A stretch of DNA of 64,000 nucleotides from Actinoallomurus spadix (GCF_024055725.1 NZ_JAMXMX010000002.1:372001-436000), one strand, 5' to 3'; counted from the first letter of the stretch, positions 24,895 to 32,678 are shown. Translations and numbers: made by a program. Notes: generated by a model not told the origin, from the letters alone.

Positions 24895-25470
24895 GTGTCA
24901 GTGTCAATCACGCAACGTCACGGGCCTTGGATAGTCGGGGATCTCCGCCGAATGCCGGAGGACGAGTTCCACCGGTACGAGATCGACGACGGTGTCCTGA
25001 TCGTCAGCCCGCCGCCAGGGGCCGCACACCAGGTCGCCGTGTTGGAACTGGCCAACATCGTTCAGAAGCCGGCCCGGACCGCCGGGCTGGGAGTCGTACC
25101 GGCGGTCGAGGTTGTCACGCATCGCCGAGACGACTGGCTGAAGGTGCCCGATCTGGTCGTGGTGACGCTGGACGCCTTCGAGTCCGAGCCTCAGGAGTAC
25201 GAAGCCGCCGACGTGGTGCTGGCCGTGGAGATCAGTGGGAACCGGCAGAGCCGCAACCGGGACTTCGGCGAAAAACTCGAGGCCTACGCCGAGGCGGGCA
25301 TCCCGCACTACTGGATCGCGGAGCTCGTCCCTGTCCCCAGGCTCACCGTCTTCGAACCGGCCGATGGGACCTACCGGGAGGTCGTCGCCTCGGAGGAGCC
25401 GGTGAAGCTGACCCGCCCGTTCGCCGTGGAGATCGATCCGGCTCGGTTGCGGCGGACGAGGGGCCGCTGA
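24895..25470 (+). CDS. Uma2 family endonuclease
   Basis: 191 residues from GTG (GGAGG 9 nt upstream; another GTG 6 nt later). PD-(D/E)xK restriction-like fold of Uma2 (DUF820): PPGAAHQVAVLELANIVQKPA, the VPDLVVV strand with the catalytic Asp, LAVEISGNRQSRNRDFGEKLEAYAEAGIPHYWI (in parts) with the Glu and Lys. Such genes are abundant in cyanobacteria and actinomycetes, frequently in mobile contexts; their DNA target is generally unknown. It stands alone. Confidence 0.9.
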   Translation: MSVSITQRHGPWIVGDLRRMPEDEFHRYEIDDGVLIVSPPPGAAHQVAVLELANIVQKPARTAGLGVVPAVEVVTHRRDDWLKVPDLVVVTLDAFESEPQEYEAADVVLAVEISGNRQSRNRDFGEKLEAYAEAGIPHYWIAELVPVPRLTVFEPADGTYREVVASEEPVKLTRPFAVEIDPARLRRTRGR

Positions 25471-25543
25471 CCACGCGTCGGGGCGGTCCGAGCACACGGC
25501 GACGCCGGGGGTGGGGGTTGCTCGACTCTCGGGGCGAAGCGCA

Positions 25544-25557
25544 TAGGCTCGGCGGTG
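25544..25557 (+). promoter_or_regulatory. -10 element for leaderless start
   Basis: TAGGCT at 25544-25549 lies 7 nt before the GTG of the 27-codon gene, the spacing of a -10 box to a leaderless transcript start. TCGACT (25522-25527), 16 bp upstream, is a weak -35. Confidence 0.5.
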
Positions 25558-25640
25558 TGAACCGTGCTCCTCGATGGCTCTTGCCGACCGTTCTGGCCGC
25601 GCTCGTCTTCGCCGTCGTGCTGGGCACGCTGCTCCATTGA
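25557..25640 (+). CDS. 27-residue leaderless membrane peptide
   Basis: GTG-started peptide with a basic start (MNRAPRW) and one uninterrupted hydrophobic helix (LLPTVLAALVFAVVLGTLL) ending in His. The start sits exactly where a leaderless mRNA would begin after TAGGCT, and the stop TGA overlaps the TTG start of the next gene as TTGA. Both facts support a real gene, possibly a leader peptide that couples translation of the downstream secreted protein, or a small membrane protein in its own right. I do not recognise the family. Confidence 0.55.
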   Translation: MNRAPRWLLPTVLAALVFAVVLGTLLH

Positions 25641-26671
25641 GGCGGCCGCGCCGGGGCAGGTCCCCCGGAGGATCGACACCGGCCAGGGGCGCGCCGTCGC
25701 GTACGCTCGCCGCCCTCCTCGCCGTGGGCGGGCCGCTGGTGTGGGCCATGCCCGTACGGGCCGACGCGCGGGCGGTCGCCGCGGGCGTCACGCGGCAGTG
25801 CACGATCGACGATCCGCGCATCGACGAGTCCAGCGGGCTGGCCGCGAGCCGCCGCCACCCAGGCATCGTCTACACGTTCAACGACTCGGGCGGCAGCCCC
25901 CGGCTCTTCGCGCTCGGGGCGGACGACTGCCGGGTCCGGGCGGCGATCACTCTCGGCGGGGCGCGCAACCGTGACTGGGAGGCGATGGCGGTCGGCGGGG
26001 ACGGCGGCCTGTACGTCGGGGACATCGGCGACAACCTCAAGGACCAGCCGTACTCCACCGTCTACCGCATCCCGGAGCCCCGGACGATCCGCACGCAGAC
26101 GGTGCGCGCCACGGCGTACCGCATCAAGTTCGACGACGGACCGCACAACGCCGAGACCCTGATGATCGATCCGCGGACGAACCGGCTCTACGTCGCGAGC
26201 AAGGAGTTCGGCGGGTCGCTGTACGAGGGCCCGAAGCGGCTCAGCTCGCGCGGCCTCAACATCATGCATCAGGTCGGTGACGCCCCGTTGTACGCGACCG
26301 ACGGGGCGTTCGCCCCCGACGGGCGGACGTTCGTCATCCGCGGCTACTGGGACGCCGAGATCTACACCGCGCCCGGTAAGGAGCTGACCGGGGTGAAGGT
26401 CCCGGACCAGAAGCTCGGCGAGGGCATCACGTACACCGCCGACGGCAGGTCGCTGCTGTTCAGCGGCGAGGGCGTACGGCAGCCGCTGTGGCGGGAACCC
26501 GTGCCCAAGGAGGCGCTGCCGTCCCCGACGGCGAAGCCGAAGGGACGCGCGACGCCCGCAGACGGGACGGGCGGCGGAATGAAGGCGGGCCGCCGGACGC
26601 TGGGACTGGTGGTCGTCGGGGCGCTCGCCCTGACCGGTGTTGTGGTGTTCGCTCGCAGACGAGCGTCATGA
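25637..26671 (+). CDS. Secreted, C-terminally anchored propeller-like protein
   Basis: 344 residues. The TTG start overlaps the preceding stop; no better start allows the signal peptide. Basic n-region ([11 protein letters not shown]), hydrophobic core TLAALLAVGGPLVWAMPVRADA, then a mature domain with repeated propeller-style strands (IVYTFNDSGGSPRLFAL; GGDGGLYVGDIGDNLKDQ; GEGITYTADGRSLLFSGEG). A Pro/Lys/Gly stalk, a second hydrophobic helix (TLGLVVVGALALTGVVVFA) and RRRAS give a type I membrane anchor. It probably sits outside the cell membrane. Catalytic role unknown; a sugar- or ester-related beta-propeller is possible. Confidence 0.7.
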   Translation: MRRPRRGRSPGGSTPARGAPSRTLAALLAVGGPLVWAMPVRADARAVAAGVTRQCTIDDPRIDESSGLAASRRHPGIVYTFNDSGGSPRLFALGADDCRVRAAITLGGARNRDWEAMAVGGDGGLYVGDIGDNLKDQPYSTVYRIPEPRTIRTQTVRATAYRIKFDDGPHNAETLMIDPRTNRLYVASKEFGGSLYEGPKRLSSRGLNIMHQVGDAPLYATDGAFAPDGRTFVIRGYWDAEIYTAPGKELTGVKVPDQKLGEGITYTADGRSLLFSGEGVRQPLWREPVPKEALPSPTAKPKGRATPADGTGGGMKAGRRTLGLVVVGALALTGVVVFARRRAS

Positions 26672-26687
26672 CGAATGGGACGGTGAC

Positions 26688-28646
26688 GTGTCACGATCTC
26701 TTCTCGTGGACCTCGAGCTGATCGGCCTTCGGGCCCCCGTACGGCGGCCGCGTCCTGTCGCCCCCGGCCCGTTCGCGCTGTTGTCCCTGCTGGTGGCCCT
26801 GCTGCCCATCCCGAATCCCGCCGCGTGGATGGGCGCGATCGTCGCCTGCAACGTGATGCCGTGGCTGCTCGGCCTGCGGGCCCGCCGCCCCGGCGTCTGG
26901 CGTCTGTCCGCCGCGGGCCTCGAACGCCTCGCGGCCGACGGCTCAGTGGTCGAGACGTACGAACGTGACCGGATCGAGGAGTTCTCGGTCACAGCGGACG
27001 ACGAGGTCCTGACGATCTTTCACCGGTTCGGCTCGACGACGGCCGGGACTCTCACGGAGATGGGCTTCGACCCGCTGACGTTCTACATGACGGCCCGCCG
27101 ACTCGGCATCACCACGCACGTGATCGACGGCGACCGTTCGGTGTTCGACGAGGGCGACCTGCCGTCGGAGGAGGACGCGCCGCGCGCGCTCGGCCGCCGC
27201 GCCGAGCAGCGCCTGCGCGACCAGGAGGCGACGCTGCTGGCCGTCGCGCACGAGCCGCACCCGGCCCTCCAGAGCACGCCCGCCACGCTCGGCAACACGG
27301 TCACGGGCCGGCGCCGTGCGGTGGCGCTCGGGATCCTCCTCGCGCTGCTGGCCCTGACGATGCTCGCCCGGATCGCCCTCGGCGGTGCGCTCGGCCTCGG
27401 CGACCGGGTCATGGGCGGCCTGTGGGCGGTCGTCGGCGCGGTCGCGGTCCTCGGCGCCCGCCGCCGCCGGCTGGGCAGCGCCCCGCTGACCTGGTCCATC
27501 ACCCCGACGGAGCTGCGGGTCCGGCACGCCACGGTCGCCGAGTGGCGGGTCCGCGCCGACCACGTCGCCGCCGTCGTCGTCGGCCCGGGCACGGCCGTCG
27601 ACCCCGCGTCGGGCACGCTGACCGGCCGGCACACCGTCGTCACGGTCTTCGGGCACCGGCTGCAGGTCCTGGCCCGGCTCCCCGCTCAGGGCCTGGACGC
27701 CTTCCAGCTCACGCACGCGCTCAGCGAGCGCGGCTACCAGGTCGTCACCCCTGACCAGGGTGTGCGCCGGCCGTCCCAGTACGGCCTCGCCGGGCTGCCG
27801 GACATCTTCGCGCGCGTGCCCGGCGGCCGCCTCGTCGTCGACGAGGACGGGATCGGCTGGGCCGACGGCGCGGGCGACGTCATCCTGCGGATGCCGCGCG
27901 ACCGCATCGGCGGCATGGAGCTCCTCACCGTGGACGGCCACGCCTGGCTGCGGATGTACGACGACGACGGCGACGAGTTCCTCGCCGCGCCGCTGTCGAT
28001 GCTGCGCATCTCCCGGACGGACCTGCGGGAGTCGGCGCGCCGGATGCGGCTGCCGATCACCGACGCGGAGTACGACGCGTACGTCAACGCGGCGTTCCAC
28101 GGCTCCATGACCCGCATCGAGACGGCCCTCGAACCCTCCTCGATGATCGACGCGGAGGAGGACACCGAGACCCTGCCCGCGGTCCAGCTCGACGTGCCCC
28201 GGCGCACCCGCGTGCTCGCCTACGCGGTCACCGCGACGCTGTGCGAGCTCGTCGCCGTCCTCGGGTCGATCTGGCTGCGCGGCGACCTCGGCGGGTTCTG
28301 GACCGCGCTGTCGTGGTCCGCGCCGACCGGCCTGGTCCTCGGGCTCGCGGGCACCTGGCTGTACGACCGCAACCGCCCGCAGCTGCGCGTCTCCGCGTCG
28401 GGGATCTCCTCGGTGACGCGTCTCGGACGGACCGAGTGGAGCGTGACACGGCAGGCGCTCGGCGGCGTCGGCATCGACGAGTCCGAGGCGCCGCGCCTCG
28501 TCGTGTGGAGCCCGGTGGGCCGGGTGCTGCGGAGGGTGTCCTTCCCACCGGACCTGGGCGAGCTGCGCCGCGCCTGCGAGCGCCACGGCCTGCCGTGGGG
28601 CCCGCCCGACGCCGGCCACGCCGCCGCCCCACCCCCGGAGCTCTGA
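26688..28646 (+). CDS. Large unknown membrane protein with duplicated PH-like regions
   Basis: 652 residues from GTG (start uncertain; another GTG 18 nt later). Three membrane zones: about residues 20-55, 205-250 and 505-555, each followed by soluble beta-rich stretches that repeat one theme: VWRLSAAGLERLAADGSVV, LTWSITPTELRVRHATVAEWRVRADHVAAV (in parts), RLVVDEDGIGWADGAGDVILRMPRDRIGGM (in parts), LRVSASGISSVTRLGRTEWSV. This looks like tandem bacterial PH-type domains linked to membrane helices. Function is unknown. It is 16 bp after the propeller gene and may be cotranscribed. Confidence 0.65.
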   Translation: MSRSLLVDLELIGLRAPVRRPRPVAPGPFALLSLLVALLPIPNPAAWMGAIVACNVMPWLLGLRARRPGVWRLSAAGLERLAADGSVVETYERDRIEEFSVTADDEVLTIFHRFGSTTAGTLTEMGFDPLTFYMTARRLGITTHVIDGDRSVFDEGDLPSEEDAPRALGRRAEQRLRDQEATLLAVAHEPHPALQSTPATLGNTVTGRRRAVALGILLALLALTMLARIALGGALGLGDRVMGGLWAVVGAVAVLGARRRRLGSAPLTWSITPTELRVRHATVAEWRVRADHVAAVVVGPGTAVDPASGTLTGRHTVVTVFGHRLQVLARLPAQGLDAFQLTHALSERGYQVVTPDQGVRRPSQYGLAGLPDIFARVPGGRLVVDEDGIGWADGAGDVILRMPRDRIGGMELLTVDGHAWLRMYDDDGDEFLAAPLSMLRISRTDLRESARRMRLPITDAEYDAYVNAAFHGSMTRIETALEPSSMIDAEEDTETLPAVQLDVPRRTRVLAYAVTATLCELVAVLGSIWLRGDLGGFWTALSWSAPTGLVLGLAGTWLYDRNRPQLRVSASGISSVTRLGRTEWSVTRQALGGVGIDESEAPRLVVWSPVGRVLRRVSFPPDLGELRRACERHGLPWGPPDAGHAAAPPPEL

Positions 28647-28658
28647 GGGTTCGCGGGC

Positions 28659-28690
28659 CGGGTGCCGCGCCGGATGCGGCGCGGCACCCG
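28659..28690. terminator. Strong bidirectional hairpin
   Basis: A perfect 13-bp stem (core GGGTGCCGCGCC / GGCGCGGCACCC) with a 6-nt loop lies 12 nt after the stop of the large membrane protein gene, between convergent genes. Confidence 0.7.
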
Positions 28691-28732
28691 CCTGGCCGGA
28701 CGAGAACCTCGCACCGGCCGCACCGCCACGCC

Positions 28733-29008
28733 TCACGCCCGAGACGACGGCCGCCCGGGCGTCCTCACCTCCAGTTCGACCTCGCCGATCCGCTGCAGCA
28801 GCCGGGACACGGACGTCTCGTCGATGATCAGCGGATCGGCGCCGATCGCGCAGAACGCGGTGAACGCCTGCCGCCAGGCCGACCAGATGATCACCCACCC
28901 GCCGTACATGCCCTGCAGGCTCGCCGCGACCGTCTCCGCGTGCAGGTTCCGGCCCGCGCCGCCCGGCGTCCGGGGACGCCGCCGGGTACGGCCCGCCGAG
29001 CGCGTCAC
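28733..29008 (-). CDS. Unknown 91-residue protein, second gene of small pair
   Basis: GTG start overlaps the stop of the upstream gene as GTGA, indicating translational coupling. A basic Pro/Arg-rich start is followed by a helix (HAETVAASLQGMYGGWVIIWSAWRQAFTAF, quoted in parts) and an acidic C-terminal stretch (LIIDETSVSRLLQRIGEVELEV). No transmembrane signal is convincing. Not a DUF397 protein. Together with its partner it is divergent from the XRE/TPR regulator, an arrangement common around such regulators in actinomycetes; the role is unknown. Confidence 0.6.
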   Translation of the reverse strand: MTRSAGRTRRRPRTPGGAGRNLHAETVAASLQGMYGGWVIIWSAWRQAFTAFCAIGADPLIIDETSVSRLLQRIGEVELEVRTPGRPSSRA

Positions 29009-29382
29009 CGGCCCTCCACGACCCGCAGGACCCCGGCGATCCTGTCCGCCGCGTGGGAGATCTCGTCCGCCGCGCACAGCGGCTCGTACTCCGGCGGCGA
29101 CTCGCGGGTCGGACCGGACCACTGCCAGAACCACAGGAGCCGCCCGTCGCGGTCGGCCCCGCACACCACGGTCTGCCGCAGACCGGGGCTGAGGATCTTC
29201 GCGTGGTGGTCGTCGTCCGGCGGCTCACCGGCGGGATTGCTCGCCAGCACCCGGGCGCCCTGCGCGACGCGGGCCCGCAGCCCGCGCGCCGTCAGCGCGT
29301 CCGCCAGCCGCCCGGTGAGCTGCGCCGTACGCGCGTCGACGGACGCCGGAGTCACCGGACCCGTAGGGGGAGAACCTGTCAT
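29005..29382 (-). CDS. Unknown 125-residue protein, first gene of small pair
   Basis: ATG at 29382 chosen; the frame extends 114 nt upstream into the regulator palindrome, which argues against an earlier start. Soluble, with a Pro/Thr-rich start, a helix (AQLTGRLADALTARGLRAR), two strands (RQTVVCGADRDGRLLWFWQW) and an acidic helix at the end (ADEISHAADRIAGVLRVVEG). This strand-rich core with WFWQW resembles small proteins encoded beside XRE/TPR regulators. Function unknown. Translationally coupled to the next gene. Confidence 0.6.
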   Translation of the reverse strand: MTGSPPTGPVTPASVDARTAQLTGRLADALTARGLRARVAQGARVLASNPAGEPPDDDHHAKILSPGLRQTVVCGADRDGRLLWFWQWSGPTRESPPEYEPLCAADEISHAADRIAGVLRVVEGR

Positions 29383-29466
29383 CGCGACGTCACCTCTCGT
29401 GTTCGCTGATGACGTTGAGTGAAGTCTCTGCGGAGGGACCACAGAAGACCGATACTGGGCGACACC

Positions 29467-29493
29467 ACCCGGACACTGTCCGTGTGTCCGGGT
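29467..29493. promoter_or_regulatory. Perfect 10-bp-arm palindrome in the XRE divergent promoter
   Basis: ACCCGGACAC (29467-29476) and GTGTCCGGGT (29484-29493) are perfect complements around a 7-bp centre. They lie 30 bp before the XRE start and 85 bp before the opposite ATG. Size and symmetry suit a regulator dimer site, most likely for the XRE protein itself. An mRNA hairpin is the alternative. Confidence 0.6.
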
Positions 29494-29522
29494 CATCGGG
29501 GGTCGATCAGGAGGAGAAGGCC

Positions 29523-30890
29523 GTGGCCGGTGCGGAGACGCTGCCGTGGTGGGCGGCGCGGTTACGAGCGGAACGGGAGCGGCGGGGGTGGAACAAGCAC
29601 GAGATGGCGCGCCGGCTGCTGAAGGCCACCGGCCGGCCGTACCCGCCCGTGACCTCGCTCGTCCGGCAGATCCTCGGCTGGGAGAAGGGCGAGCACTTCC
29701 CTCGCGACTGGACGGCGGCCTACGCCACGGCGTTCGACACGACCGAGGAGGAGCTGTTCCGGCCGCCGCCGGATTTGGGCCTGGCCGGGTACGGCGGAGG
29801 CGGCGCAGGCTCGGGGTGGGAGGAGGTGGGTGCCACGAAGCGCCGCGACGCCCTCCGCCTTGGCCTGGCCGCGTCGGTCGCGCCCGCCGCGATGGCCGCG
29901 GTGCTGGGAGAGGCCGCCACCGAGGCGATGGAGTTCACCCGGCTCGCCGGAGCCTCCGCGGTCGGCGCCGGGACCTTCGATCATCTTCAGGCGGCCGTGG
30001 CCGCCATCGACCGGTCCTATACGAGCGAGCCGCCCGCCGAGGTCTTCGCGGTCGCCCGCGCGTACCGGGCCCGCGTGCACGAACTGATCCGGGGTCCGCA
30101 CACGCTCAAGGAAGGGCGTGAGCTGTACGTCTGGGCGGCGTGGCTGTCGGAGCTGCTCGCCTGGCTCGCCCACGACCTGGGCCATCCGCTGACCGCCGAG
30201 GCGTACGCGATCGACTCCTTCGAACACGCCGACCAGGCCGGCCACGACGAGCTGTGCGCCTGGGCCGCCGACGCCCTCGCCTCCATCGCCACCTACACCG
30301 ACCGCCCCGAGCACGCCGTCACCGCCGCCCACAAGGGCATCGCCCGAGCCCCCGACGACCACCCCATCGCCGTCCGCCTCCGCGCCAAGGCGGCGCGGGC
30401 CCATGCCCGCCTCGGGCATCGGGCCGAGTGCGAGGACCTGCTCCGAGGAGCCGAAGAGCTGCACAACCGTCTGCCCACCGAGCCGCCGACCCGTTTCGGC
30501 ATGGACACCGGTCCGCTGGCCGAGTACGCCGTGACGGCCTACCCCGCTTCGGCGTTCATCTGGCTGGAGGACTACGAGCAGGCCGAACGTCATGCGGAAC
30601 GCGCGGTGGCCGTTCATGAGGCGACCCCGTCATCGGATCCGTCGCCGGGCCACGTGGCCATCGCACGGATCGACCTGGGGATCGCGCTCTGCCACCTCGG
30701 CGCTCCGGATGCGGCCGCGGCAGCCGGCGTCACCGCACTGGAATCGTCACGCGTCTTCGAATCCCTGCGCTCGCGCGCGGGGGATCTGGACGCGGCGCTG
30801 ACGGCCCGCTACCCGGAGACCGGCCACGCGCGGGACTTCCACGAGCGGTACCTGGAGCTGAGGAGGGCGCCCGGTGTCCGGCCGACATGA
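29523..30890 (+). CDS. XRE-type helix-turn-helix regulator with TPR-like C-terminal region
   Basis: 455 residues from GTG with AGGAGGAG 6 nt upstream. Residues about 5-75 carry the HTH (LRAERERRGWNKHEMARRLL, then LVRQILGWEKGEHFPRDWTAAYATAF). A linker with TKRRDALRLGLAASVAPAAMAAVLGEA is typical of this Streptomyces-type family and is not a true export signal. Residues 190-450 are TPR-like helical repeats (ADQAGHDELCAWAADALASIA; EDYEQAERHAERAVAVHEA; ALCHLGAPDAAAAAGVTAL). Such proteins are thought to sense peptides or partner proteins. It probably controls the divergent small gene pair. Confidence 0.88.
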   Translation: MAGAETLPWWAARLRAERERRGWNKHEMARRLLKATGRPYPPVTSLVRQILGWEKGEHFPRDWTAAYATAFDTTEEELFRPPPDLGLAGYGGGGAGSGWEEVGATKRRDALRLGLAASVAPAAMAAVLGEAATEAMEFTRLAGASAVGAGTFDHLQAAVAAIDRSYTSEPPAEVFAVARAYRARVHELIRGPHTLKEGRELYVWAAWLSELLAWLAHDLGHPLTAEAYAIDSFEHADQAGHDELCAWAADALASIATYTDRPEHAVTAAHKGIARAPDDHPIAVRLRAKAARAHARLGHRAECEDLLRGAEELHNRLPTEPPTRFGMDTGPLAEYAVTAYPASAFIWLEDYEQAERHAERAVAVHEATPSSDPSPGHVAIARIDLGIALCHLGAPDAAAAAGVTALESSRVFESLRSRAGDLDAALTARYPETGHARDFHERYLELRRAPGVRPT

Positions 30891-30891
30891 T

Positions 30892-30932
30892 CACTGGCAT
30901 CTACTGCCCCCTAAGAGCAGTGGATGCCAGTG
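30892..30932 (+). terminator. 16-bp stem-loop right after the XRE gene
   Basis: Arms CACTGGCATCTACTGC and GCAGTGGATGCCAGTG pair at 15 of 16 positions plus one A-G mismatch, around a 9-nt loop, one nucleotide after the stop codon. This is unusually long and less GC-rich than other hairpins here, with no U-run. Terminator is the simplest reading; it faces the convergent RidA gene end. Confidence 0.65.
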
Positions 30933-30953
30933 GTTCACAGCGGGTCGGGGGCG

Positions 30954-31364
30954 TCAGTCGAGCAGCGCAGTCGCTTCGACTTCGACGAGCACATCCGGCT
31001 CGAAGAGGTACTCGACACCGATCAAGGAGGCCGGCGGCATGGGAAGCCGGAGCCCGATCTCATCGGCGACGGCCTCGACACCGGCCATGAAGTCGCCGAT
31101 CTTCTCCGGGCTCCATCGGGTCACGTAGAACGTCAGCCGCAGCACGTCTGCGAACGATGCTCCCGCGCCCGCCAGCCCGACGGAGATGTTGCGCAATGCC
31201 TGGGCGACCTGCCCGGCCAGGTCGCCGGGTGCGACCGGGGTCCCATCGGCCCGGCGTGCGACCTGCCCGCTGACGTGGATGTGCGTCGAGCCCGTGCCGA
31301 CGGCCACGTGGTGATACGGAGTCGGCTGCAGCATGCCTTCCGGCGTGAAGTGCTGGACGGTCAT
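30954..31364 (-). CDS. RidA/YjgF family protein
   Basis: 136 residues from ATG with AGAGGGGA upstream. Family pattern: THIHVSGQVARRADG, LAGQVAQALRNISVGLAGAGASFADVLRLTFYVT (in parts), and the end VLVEVEATALL. RidA trimers hydrolyse reactive enamine/imine intermediates; here the usual catalytic Arg near the C terminus is replaced in the stretch LFEPDVLVEVEATA, so imine deaminase activity is doubtful. It is divergent from an HxlR regulator, 76 bp apart, which probably controls it. Confidence 0.88.
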   Translation of the reverse strand: MTVQHFTPEGMLQPTPYHHVAVGTGSTHIHVSGQVARRADGTPVAPGDLAGQVAQALRNISVGLAGAGASFADVLRLTFYVTRWSPEKIGDFMAGVEAVADEIGLRLPMPPASLIGVEYLFEPDVLVEVEATALLD

Positions 31365-31381
31365 CGGTGTTCCCCTCTGAT

Positions 31382-31404
31382 CTAGGTATCCGTAAGCTAC
31401 TTAG
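31382..31404. promoter_or_regulatory. Candidate HxlR operator
   Basis: Inverted arms CTAGGTA and TACTTAG (6 of 7 complementary) with a 9-bp spacer lie between the divergent RidA and HxlR genes. This is the only clear symmetry in the spacer and overlaps where both promoters must be. Confidence 0.45.
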
Positions 31405-31440
31405 TAGAAGAAGGACACTTCAACGAGACCAGGTTTCCCC

Positions 31441-31821
31441 ATGGATACCGAGGACGAATTCCTCATCGGCCCGACGCATCGCGAGCTGCTCGACCAAGTC
31501 CTCGACAAGTGGTCGCTCAGTGTGCTCAGCGAACTGTGCGAACGCCCGTGCCGCTTCAACGAGTTGCGCCGGGCCATCCCGCAGGTCACGCAGAAGTCGC
31601 TGACCGCGACACTTCGGCGACTCGAGCGGAACGGCGTGGTCGAGCGCGAGGTCGTCTCCACCCGCCCGGTGGCGATCAGGTACCGGATCACGCCACTCGG
31701 CAAGACCCTGCGGCCTCCCATCGACGTTTTGCTGGCATGGGCCTCGGCGAACATGCCCGCCATCACGCGCGCCCGGGATGCCTTCGATCTGAGGGAAGAA
31801 GAAAGCCGCATGGGCGGGTAG
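31441..31821 (+). CDS. HxlR family transcriptional regulator
   Basis: 126 residues. Winged-helix HxlR pattern: KWSLSVLSELCERPCRFNELRRAIPQVTQKSLTATLRRLERNGVVEREV (in parts), RYRITPLGKTLRPPIDVLLAWA. The usual Cys of redox-sensing HxlR proteins near the start (…C-x6-KW) is missing, but Cys in LCERPCRF is present. Many members sense electrophiles or disulfide stress. The divergent RidA-family gene is the likely target. Confidence 0.9.
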   Translation: MDTEDEFLIGPTHRELLDQVLDKWSLSVLSELCERPCRFNELRRAIPQVTQKSLTATLRRLERNGVVEREVVSTRPVAIRYRITPLGKTLRPPIDVLLAWASANMPAITRARDAFDLREEESRMGG

Positions 31822-32452
31822 GGGAGAGGGGCTGCTCCCGTCACCGGCTGGACGCCCGCGGCGAAGCGAACGCCCGGGTGAGTGCCTCGTCTTTTCGCAC
31901 ACGAAGTGCCTGAACGATCTCCGCTTTGCTGGGAGAACTCGCAGCGGAGGAGCGGTTTGTGTGAGAACGGCTGGGGGCGCTGGCTCAGATCTTGTGATGG
32001 TGGCTCGTCGTCATCGCCGCACGCTCAGGGACACAACGCACTATCTCGGGCAGAGCGGGCACCGCCCGGGGCCACCTTGTTCCCGTCGCCGTCCACTGAG
32101 GGAAGAATCCTCTCGTCTGGGTAGACGCCCCTGGAAAACAGGCCGCCATCCCCGGCGCCTGCCAGAACCAACCCCGCACCAACCCCGCACTGTGCAGGTG
32201 GAACGCCCCAGCCAACGGCGAGCCGCAGGCATCACGGAAACTGCGCCAAGAGCCACTTCTCCCTCCTGAGGGGACAGCGCCCAACGCGACCGCCGGCTGC
32301 CGAGGCGGGCGGTTGCGGCGCGCGCCCCACCCCGTGCTGCGCGGTCTGGCCGGATCGATCAGCCGCTTTGACGTCGCTGGTGCCGTAAGGAATCCGGCGA
32401 ATCGGTCTTCGATCGTCGACAACGGCGGCAACGTGCCCAGAGCGGCGGCGTC
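31822..32452. other. Gene-free 630-bp stretch
   Basis: No frame has a convincing start, ribosome site or conserved motif, and GC at the third position is lower than in flanking genes. Several short frames overlap on both strands without family resemblance. I see no RNA gene or large repeat. It is probably a decayed accessory region, continuous with the ATPase pseudogene that follows. Confidence 0.55.
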
Positions 32453-32676
32453 GTGGTCGCTGCGGCGGTGAAGTCGGCGTGCTTCATCGGGCGGCGGCGC
32501 GAACTCGCGGCGCTGGATCGAATGCTGGGCCGGGTCGCCCGCGGCGGCCGAGCCGGGCGGTCGGGGCGGGCGGTCGGGGCGGGCGTTGTTGATGCGCGGG
32601 CGACGTCGCGTCGGCAAGTCGCGGCTGGTCACCTCATGGCATCCGGACGCGGGCGTCCATGGACGGACGGATTGAC
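32453..32676 (+). pseudogene. Frameshifted, truncated AAA-type ATPase remnant
   Basis: The first frame reads FIGRRRELAALDRMLGRVARGG, the start of archaeal-type AAA ATPases (DUF234-like, about 450 residues when intact). The Walker A segment LLMRGRRRVGKSRLV follows in another frame. The shift coincides with a 13-bp tandem duplication; removing one unit joins the parts as GRSGRALLMRGRRRVGKS. The reading then stops after about 12 more residues against the convergent membrane-protein gene, so most of the ATPase is missing. Confidence 0.75.
32554..32585. repeat. 13-bp tandem duplication inside the ATPase remnant
   Basis: CGGTCGGGGCGGG occurs at 32558-32570 and again at 32571-32583; the period-13 match extends 4 bp left and 2 bp right. 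A gain of 13 bp shifts the frame by one and explains the broken reading frame. Confidence 0.85.
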
Positions 32677-32678
32677 GA

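Noticed and set aside
29720-29938. Twin-arginine export signal in the XRE regulator (TKRRDALRLGLAASVAPAA)
   Set aside because: The segment is a common linker of this regulator family, lies after the DNA-binding domain and is not N-terminal.
31841-32330. Possible small or fragmentary genes in the gene-free stretch
   Set aside because: Frames on both strands lack ribosome sites and conserved motifs; none is more convincing than the others.
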